The notes below the pieces were generated by a model that did no database searches, was not told where the DNA came from, and was given only the letters and a program-made list of their open reading frames with translations. A DNA stretch of 64,000 bases. Origin: Microcoleus asticus IPMA8. GTDB taxonomy: Bacteria > Cyanobacteriota > Cyanobacteriia > Cyanobacteriales > Microcoleaceae. Positions 58,578 through 64,000 of the stretch are shown one piece after another; within the stretch, counting starts at the first letter, position 1; the number at the start of each line of letters is the position of its first letter. Both the position numbers and the translations under genes were made by a program. The stretch is taken from positions 1-64,000 of the forward strand of contig NZ_SRRZ01000016.1 of assembly GCF_013179805.1 (NCBI RefSeq), given 5' to 3'.

Positions 58578-59753
58578 ATGGAAACTTTTCCGGCGGACGC
58601 TCAAGCGATCGCCAGCTTAGCTAACCGACAGCAGCAAGGTGCAAAACAACTGGAAAACAGCGAAGTTCAAGAGTTCGATCGAGCCATGATGCGCCGCTGC
58701 ATAGAATTGGCTCGCCGTGCTCTGGGCAAAACCGCACCCAACCCCCTTGTCGGTTCTGTAATTGTCCGAGACGGGAAGATTGTCGGCGAAGGGTTTCATC
58801 CCGGTGCCGGTCAACCTCACGCCGAAGTTTTTGCGCTCCGGGAAGCGGGGGAACTCGCCGAAGGAGCGACCGTCTACGTGAACCTGGAACCATGCAACCA
58901 CTACGGGCGGACTCCTCCCTGTTCCGAAGCTTTAGTTAAGGCCAAGGTGGCAAAAGTAGTGGCTGGCATGGTCGATCCGAATCCTTTGGTCGCTGGAACT
59001 GGGCTGACCCGGTTGCGAGAGGCTGGGATTGAAGTGGTGGCGGGAGTGGAAGGCGAAGCTTGCCAAAAACTCAACGAGGCTTTCGTTCACCGAATTTTGT
59101 ACCGCCGGCCTTTGGGAATTTTGAAATATGCAATGACTTTGGACGGTAAAATTGCTACCAGTAGCGGCCACAGCGCTTGGGTGACAGGCGAGGAGGCTCG
59201 GAGCGAGGTACACCGGGTGCGCGTCGGCTGCGATGCTGTGATTGTTGGGGGAAATACGGTGCGTCTGGACAATCCCCTACTGACGAGTCACCAGCCTGAT
59301 AGGAATAATCCCCTGCGGGTGGTGATGAGCCGCACTCTGGATTTGCCGAAGTCGGCTTGGTTGTGGGAAACCTCTGTGGCGGCTACTTTGGTGCTGACTG
59401 AGCCTGGGGTTAACCCGGAATTTCAGGAATTTTTGATCGCCAAAGGGGTGGAAGTTGTGGAACTCTCGCCGCTGACACCGACTAATGTTATGGCTTATTT
59501 GTACGATCGATCTTTTCTGTCTGTACTCTGGGAGTGCGGCGGCACTTTGGCGGCCAAGGCAATTGCTGAGGGTGCAGTGCAAAAAATTATGGCTTTTATT
59601 GCTCCTAAAATTGTCGGCGGCCAAGCTGCTCCAACTCCTGTAGGAGATTTGGGGTTTTCCGCAATGACTGATGCTTTGACTTTAGAGCGGGTTTCTTGGC
59701 GCGCGGTGGGTGCAGATTGTCTGGTGGAAGGCTATTTAAAAATTAAAGATTGA
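58578..59753 (+). CDS. ribD: Bifunctional riboflavin deaminase/reductase RibD
   Basis: The 391-residue protein has an N-terminal CMP-deaminase fold with zinc ligands in PHAEVFALREAG (His, Glu) and PCNHYGRTPPC (two Cys). A C-terminal reductase domain begins near RRPLGILKYAMTLDGKIATS and has WECGGTLAAKAI. It deaminates and reduces the pyrimidine intermediate early in riboflavin synthesis. The N-terminal ~40 residues before the core (ADAQAIASLANRQQQGAKQL) are an unusual extension; a later Met (MMRRCIELA) may be the true core start. Confidence 0.93.
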   Translation: METFPADAQAIASLANRQQQGAKQLENSEVQEFDRAMMRRCIELARRALGKTAPNPLVGSVIVRDGKIVGEGFHPGAGQPHAEVFALREAGELAEGATVYVNLEPCNHYGRTPPCSEALVKAKVAKVVAGMVDPNPLVAGTGLTRLREAGIEVVAGVEGEACQKLNEAFVHRILYRRPLGILKYAMTLDGKIATSSGHSAWVTGEEARSEVHRVRVGCDAVIVGGNTVRLDNPLLTSHQPDRNNPLRVVMSRTLDLPKSAWLWETSVAATLVLTEPGVNPEFQEFLIAKGVEVVELSPLTPTNVMAYLYDRSFLSVLWECGGTLAAKAIAEGAVQKIMAFIAPKIVGGQAAPTPVGDLGFSAMTDALTLERVSWRAVGADCLVEGYLKIKD

Positions 59754-59805
59754 AAGTTAAAAGCGAGTCTTTTTAGTTTTTAATTTTTAACTTTTAACTC
59801 CTTTT

Positions 59806-60417
59806 ATGGTTGAAATTCTGATTTGGAGTTTGATGGTTGGCAGTCTCGGCTTGGAGGCTGCGCTCGCGGGTGTATTGGTGAGCCGCGAGCAATTGGCTGC
59901 GGGGCAAAAATACGACGAGGAGGAGGAAGTTTTGACTCGGTACGAATCTCAAGAGGATAATTTTAATGCGCCTGAAAATGCGCGCTCGAATGGCAATCCC
60001 AAATCCGCTCCTAATGCTGTTGATTTGACGGTTTGGGAGTACAAGATTGTGCGGGCTAGCAGCGATTTGTTTCGCAATCCTGCGATTTTTAACAAGCTGT
60101 GCCAGGAAGAGGAGGAAGTTGGCTGGATTTTGCTCGAAAAGCTCGACGACAGGCGGGTGCGGTTCAAACGTCCGATCGCGCTCCGGGACGCCCCGAGGTC
60201 TAATTTACCCTTGTTTGACCCTTACCGCACTCATTACGGGCCGCTCTCGAATGCGATGACTTGGGCGGCGGCGATCGTGTTTCTGAGTGCGATCGTGCTT
60301 CCTGCTGTTTTGGGCTATGCTTTGGTGTCTACTACTCTAACCAGAAATCGCTCTAATTGGCCTCCGACACCTGTTCAATCTTTGCCCTCTCCCAGCGGGC
60401 AAAAAACTAATAAGTGA
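59806..60417 (+). CDS. Conserved membrane-anchored protein of unknown function
   Basis: A 203-residue protein with an N-terminal hydrophobic segment (ILIWSLMVGSLGLEAALAGV) and a second TM helix near 155-178 (TWAAAIVFLSAIVLPAVLGY). Between them is a ~100-residue soluble domain: VDLTVWEYKIVRASSDLFRN, FNKLCQEEEEVGWILLEKLD, RRVRFKRP. The WEYKIVRAS...L..LC.EEE..GW.L.EKLDD.R.RF pattern recurs in cyanobacteria (recollection), but no function is known. It follows ribD by 52 bp and may be co-transcribed. Confidence 0.7.
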   Translation: MVEILIWSLMVGSLGLEAALAGVLVSREQLAAGQKYDEEEEVLTRYESQEDNFNAPENARSNGNPKSAPNAVDLTVWEYKIVRASSDLFRNPAIFNKLCQEEEEVGWILLEKLDDRRVRFKRPIALRDAPRSNLPLFDPYRTHYGPLSNAMTWAAAIVFLSAIVLPAVLGYALVSTTLTRNRSNWPPTPVQSLPSPSGQKTNK

Positions 60418-60526
60418 AACCAGGAAGATTGGGAATGGGTAATTCTAATTGGTAATTGGTAAATTGACGGCTGTCGAAGCCTGTTTTATAGCAAGTCTAA
60501 ATCATTTGTCAACCAGATTTTTGTTA

Positions 60527-60567
60527 CGAACCGCGAAGGCGCGTAAGCGATATTATCGCGAAGGAAG
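60527..60567. repeat. Dispersed GAACCGCGAAGG repeat
   Basis: GAACCGCGAAGGCGCGTAAG followed by a second CGCGAAGGAAG; related to the copy at 20974. Confidence 0.4.
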
Positions 60568-60629
60568 ACAGGAGAAGTGTGTGTTTGTTGGACTGATTTA
60601 GGCTTGCTATATACGTTAATTATTCTATT

Positions 60630-61544
60630 TTAAGTTTGGGGGGGTATTTCTGAGGGAGCAGATAGCAATCTCAAGTCATAATTTGTATCGCCTTGAAATT
60701 GAGAAACGCGGAGGAAATAAGTCCCCGCAGGCAAAGCCCCATTGCTGACAATTGTTTCTGAAGCCGTGCCTAAATTGTTAGACGAAGCAATAATATCGTC
60801 TAATCCAACTGCGCCGTTGCCGTTCAGATCCTGAATTAATTCTACATCAACATCTGCACTCAAACCGTCAACAGTTACACTGAAAAGGCTGGGAGTATTG
60901 ATAATGAAACTGTAAATGTCGGCTGGTTCAGCAGCGCCCACAAAATCGCTTGCAGTTTGAATTTCTCCGAGAATGCCCAGGCTTTTTGCTGCGATCAAAT
61001 TGTCGGCGGGATCGGGGATAGTGCTCAACAGTCCTTCTTGTTGACCGAATTGAATGTAGTGCTCGATCGCGCTTTTAACTGCGCCGCTTTGGACTGCTGC
61101 TGCTACCAGCGGATATTTTTCTAGATAAAAGCTGGGATCGAAGAAAACGCTGGCTTTGCGGTTTTCTAATTGACCGGCTTTGAAGTAGTGTTCAAATGGG
61201 GTAAATTGATTGGTTTGGACTGCTGCCTGAACGTCTGGGTTGCTTGCTAGATAAAAATTAAAATCGAAGAATGGGTTTGGGCTGCGAACTTCAAATTGAC
61301 CGAATCTAATAAAGTGATCTGCTGCTGAAAAGCCATTGAGTTTGGCTGATACCGCTACATCTGTATTGGTGTCTAAATAATAGCTGGCGTCAAACAGGGC
61401 ATTCGGGTCGCGATTTTCAAATTTGCCAATTTTTCGGTAGTGATCGAAGGGACTCGATACCGTGCCTCTGGCAACTGCTACGGCGACATCTGGGTTGTTT
61501 TCGAGATAAAATTTGCTGTCGAACAGTGTTCTGAGGGTTAGCAT
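60630..61544 (-). CDS. Surface repeat protein with pre-peptidase C-terminal-like domain
   Basis: Four ~46-residue repeats occupy residues ~8-180. Each starts with FDxxFYLxxNPDV (FDSKFYLENNPDVAVAVA, FDASYYLDTNTDVAVSAK, FDFNFYLASNPDVQAAVQ, FDPSFYLEKYPLVAAAVQ) and ends with HY...GQ.E.R. A C-terminal domain (~200-300; DIYSFIINTPSLFSVTVDGL, NGALPAGTYFLRVSQFQG) is of the pre-peptidase type. There is no signal peptide. Such proteins in cyanobacteria are typically exported by a type I route and found at the cell surface (family knowledge). It is divergent from the amine oxidase gene. Confidence 0.8.
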   Translation of the reverse strand: MLTLRTLFDSKFYLENNPDVAVAVARGTVSSPFDHYRKIGKFENRDPNALFDASYYLDTNTDVAVSAKLNGFSAADHFIRFGQFEVRSPNPFFDFNFYLASNPDVQAAVQTNQFTPFEHYFKAGQLENRKASVFFDPSFYLEKYPLVAAAVQSGAVKSAIEHYIQFGQQEGLLSTIPDPADNLIAAKSLGILGEIQTASDFVGAAEPADIYSFIINTPSLFSVTVDGLSADVDVELIQDLNGNGAVGLDDIIASSNNLGTASETIVSNGALPAGTYFLRVSQFQGDTNYDLRLLSAPSEIPPQT

Positions 61545-61637
61545 TATTAAAAAAATCTCTCTGGACTTTAGTCTGGAAAGTGCACGATCGAGAATCCAGT
61601 TTACATCAAAGTTTTGTTTTGTGAGGATGTCTTAATT

Positions 61638-63341
61638 ATGGCTAAATCTACACTGATGGCAATGCTGCGCCGCGCTGCGACTATTGCCCAGAAATCCAGG
61701 GAAACGGGCATTCCGGCTGATGAACTGCTGGGGATGCTGACCGATCGCACTCTCAATTCTCCCATATCTCGGCGCCGCTTGCTGCACGGGGGCTTAGCTG
61801 CTGCGGGGGCTGTCGCTGCTGCGACTTTTACCAGGGAGGGAGGGGGAGCTTTTGCTCAACAGGGCGGACGATCGCCGATTTTGGTTGTGGGTGCGGGAAT
61901 TGCTGGTTTGACGGCGGCTTATCGCTTGCGTCAAGCGGGCGTGCGCGCCGATATAATCGAGGCAACTAACCGCGTGGGGGGGCGGATTCGCACTATTCCC
62001 AAGGCGGCTGGAACGCTGATTCCGGCGGAGTTGGGGGGAGAATATATTGACACCGGTCATACTAATTTAATCTCGCTGGCGACGGAATTGGGTTTGCGGG
62101 CGATCGACTTAGCCCAAGTGCAGAGTGGATTGGTCAAGGATACTTTTTTCTTCCAAAGGCGCCGCTTTTCTCTTGAGCAATTAATCGCAGATTTTGCGCC
62201 CCTAGCAACTAAAATTAATGAAGATGTGGAGGCTATTGGAGATAACATTAGCTATCAAGATTTTACGGAAACAGCGGAAAGATTAGACAATCTTTCGATC
62301 GCTGAATATCTAGACCAAGCTGATACTAGCACGATTGTCCGGCAGTTACTCCGCATTGCTTACACGGTGGAATACGGTCGAGATCCCGAGGAACAGTCGG
62401 CGTTAAATCTGCTGTTTTTAATCGGTTCTGAAGCTGGCAGTTTGGAATTGTACGGCAACAGCGATGAGCGTTATCAAATTGACGGCGGCAACAGTCAAAT
62501 CATCAACAGTTTGGCGGGTCAATTGTCTGGTTCGCTCGAGGCGGGGACGGTTTTGGAAGCGATTACTCTTTTGCCGGATGGCCGCTATCGGGTGAGTTTG
62601 CGATCGGGACAAAGCGCGTTCGAGCGCACTTACGAGCGAGTTTTGTTAACTTTGCCGTTCAGCACTCTGCGAGACGTTAGAATTAACGTACCTTTGCCCC
62701 AACCAAAGCGCAGGGCGATCGAGCAGTTGGGTTACGGTACTAATTCTAGGTTAATTACTGGCTACCGCAGCCGAATTTGGCGGGAACTTTATCGCTCGAC
62801 TGCTTCTGTTTATACCGATTTAGAATTCCAGACTACCTCGGAAGCTACGCCTTTTGCCCCTACTCCTAACGGTTTGATAAGTACTTTGACAGGAGGAAAG
62901 CTGGGTTTGTCGATCGGTGCCGGAACTCCAGAAGACCAAGCACAAAGATTTTTGAACCAATTTGAAATAGTTTTTCCTGGAGTGAGAAATTTGCGATCGG
63001 GCAAAGCTGTGCGAGCTTATTGGCCGGGAGAACGCTTTTTCAAAGGTTCTTATGCCTGCTATTTAGTCGGACAGTGGACGCAAATGTACGGCGTTGAAGG
63101 CGAACGAGTTGGGAACTTATTTTTTGCCGGGGAACACACTTCGCTGGAAAATCAAGGTTACATGGAAGGCGGTTGCGAAACTGGACAAAGGGCGGCTGTT
63201 GAAATTTTGCAAGATTTGGGTTTGATAGCTCCTGCTGATGCTTTGAATGCTCGAACTGCGAGCAGTTTGAACAGTCGCCGTCCCAGCCGAAAAGTTCCCG
63301 GAGCGCGGAACCTTGGCAATAGAAAGCCGAGTATTAGATAA
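61638..63341 (+). CDS. Tat-exported flavin monoamine oxidase family protein
   Basis: ATG 61638 (MAKSTLMAM) is used; codons upstream lack conserved sequence. The N-terminus has a twin-arginine signal, SRRRLLHGGLAAAGAVAAAT, after a ~45-residue pre-region. The FAD Rossmann motif VVGAGIAGLTAAYRLRQAG, then EATNRVGGRIRT, and the C-terminal LFFAGEHTSLENQGYMEGG mark an amine oxidase/L-amino-acid oxidase fold. The ~567-residue protein ends in a basic tail (SLNSRRPSRKVPGARN). It should fold with FAD in the cytoplasm and act in the periplasm, oxidising an amine or amino acid and releasing H2O2; the substrate is unknown. Confidence 0.87.
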   Translation: MAKSTLMAMLRRAATIAQKSRETGIPADELLGMLTDRTLNSPISRRRLLHGGLAAAGAVAAATFTREGGGAFAQQGGRSPILVVGAGIAGLTAAYRLRQAGVRADIIEATNRVGGRIRTIPKAAGTLIPAELGGEYIDTGHTNLISLATELGLRAIDLAQVQSGLVKDTFFFQRRRFSLEQLIADFAPLATKINEDVEAIGDNISYQDFTETAERLDNLSIAEYLDQADTSTIVRQLLRIAYTVEYGRDPEEQSALNLLFLIGSEAGSLELYGNSDERYQIDGGNSQIINSLAGQLSGSLEAGTVLEAITLLPDGRYRVSLRSGQSAFERTYERVLLTLPFSTLRDVRINVPLPQPKRRAIEQLGYGTNSRLITGYRSRIWRELYRSTASVYTDLEFQTTSEATPFAPTPNGLISTLTGGKLGLSIGAGTPEDQAQRFLNQFEIVFPGVRNLRSGKAVRAYWPGERFFKGSYACYLVGQWTQMYGVEGERVGNLFFAGEHTSLENQGYMEGGCETGQRAAVEILQDLGLIAPADALNARTASSLNSRRPSRKVPGARNLGNRKPSIR

Positions 63342-63344
63342 TCT

Positions 63345-63470
63345 CGTAAGGTGCGCATCTAATTCTTGTGGGCCGTTGCTTCTAGCCCGCACATCTAATT
63401 CTTGTGGGGTGGGCTTCTAGCCCGCCCGAAAATTTAAATGACTCGTAAGGTGCACCATACATAGAGATAT
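63345..63470. repeat. GTAAGGTGCG and GGGCTTCTAGCCCGCC repeats
   Basis: GTAAGGTGCG occurs near 63346 and GTAAGGTGCA near 63447. Between them CATCTAATTCTTGTGGG is present twice, each followed by GCTTCTAGCCCGC. A hairpin forms at GGTGGGCTTCTAGCCCGCC. GTAAGGTGCG also occurs near 6688 and 16508. Confidence 0.55.
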
Positions 63471-63498
63471 CCAAACGTAAAAATTATGTGAATTATCA

Positions 63499-64000
63499 TG
63501 TACAACTTCTTGCCAAAAAACATGATTATTTTACCTTTAACAGTAGCTTTATCAAGTTTGCTAATCTCGCCGATCTCAGCTCGCCCTTTGCTTGCAGACT
63601 CTACAAATACAATTGCTCAAAACTTACCAATTGACGAGCCGTTTTGCTACATAAGAACCCCCGATGGAAAAACAGTAGACTTGGGCAAGTTGTGCGCCAA
63701 ACAGCCAGCTTCTGGAACTTCCCAAACTTGCATTCCCGGTTCCAACATTTCTGCAAAAGTGTCAATTGCGGCGGCAAATTATGACGGCAACTTTTTCAGC
63801 GGTCAAGTGCTTAATCAAGGCTGTAAAATAATCAAGAATGTCAAAGTCAATTATGAAGTTTTGGACGAGTCAGGCAATTTAATTGACAACGGATTTATCG
63901 ACGCTGAACCAGTTACTCTTGCACCCGGACAGTCAGCCGTCTTTCGGGGTGCAGTTGTCGCCGGGGCTAAGGTGCAGGCTACTCATGCAGACGGTCAGGA
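63499..64000 (+). CDS. Secreted protein, C-terminally cut by the window edge
   Basis: From ATG 63499 the frame is open for 167 codons to the edge. The product starts MYNFLPKNMIILPLTVALSS and continues as a signal peptide (LLISPISARPLLA). The visible mature part has three or four Cys (PFCYIRTPDGKTVDLGKLC, QTCIPGSNIS) and a segment typical of FxLYD/immunoglobulin-like bacterial domains: AANYDGNFFSGQVLNQGC, IKNVKVNYEVLDESGNLIDN and LAPGQSAVFRGAVV. It is likely periplasmic. The function is unknown. Confidence 0.75.

Overview
The window reads as chromosomal DNA of a filamentous, non-unicellular cyanobacterium of the Oscillatoria/Microcoleus/Phormidium type (inference). The evidence is the many HIP1-like GCGATCGC octamers, a petN gene for cytochrome b6f, a fraC-fraD-fraE filament-integrity cluster, several cyanobacterial-type sensor cyclases, and short tandem heptamer and palindromic dispersed repeats in most spacers. 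No rRNA, tRNA, CRISPR array or intact insertion sequence was recognised.

Layout. 1-83 is the start of a leftward gene cut by the window edge. 145-4131 is a GC-richer redox cassette: cupin remnant, cyclophilin-like protein, SDR, second cupin remnant, zinc alcohol dehydrogenase, aldo/keto reductase. It looks acquired and partly decayed. 4382-9428 (leftward) holds a DEDDy exonuclease with a duplicated C-terminal module, a Uma2 nuclease and gyrA with an acidic repeat insertion. 9825-14579 (rightward) holds an HDAC-family amidohydrolase, a small conserved protein and an ABC exporter whose ATPase and permease genes are about 890 bp apart. 15249-17334 has a broken FAD oxidoreductase gene and a methyltransferase. 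17617-20883 has two adenylate cyclase genes with different sensor regions. 21101-25162 holds bioA-bioB, a methyltransferase and an NAD(P)-binding protein. petN, with its terminator, lies at 25866-26007 and is followed by a DJ-1/PfpI - DUF167 pair and a CsbD protein. 27451-29409 is an RTX calcium-binding repeat protein and 29874-31007 a doubled CobO protein.

31235-33781 is fraCDE. 33952-36483 contains another Uma2 protein, larE, and an orphan type-24 polymorphic-toxin-like protein with a probable immunity partner. 36639-42904 contains an SGNH hydrolase, a Wza-type polysaccharide export protein, a methyltransferase-like protein, DUF4864, a NucS-like nuclease and a histidine phosphatase. 43050-49892 contains yebC, a third Uma2 gene, a CHASE adenylate cyclase and a LOV/multi-PAS histidine kinase. 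50269-54107 is sbcC next to a MazF toxin-antitoxin pair. 54396-64000 contains a barrel-like envelope protein, a cyclic-nucleotide-fold protein, a split photolyase-like pair, ribD, surface repeat proteins, a Tat-exported amine oxidase and a truncated secreted protein.

How the genes connect. Three class III cyclases with different sensor inputs (heme-type periplasmic domain, HAMP domain, CHASE domain), a LOV histidine kinase, a cNMP-fold protein and one CRP-like half-site pair make second-messenger and light signalling the main theme. A second theme is filament and envelope biology (fraCDE, Wza, RTX and surface repeats). Small conflict modules (MazF pair, toxin-24 pair, three Uma2 proteins, NucS-like nuclease) are scattered between housekeeping genes.
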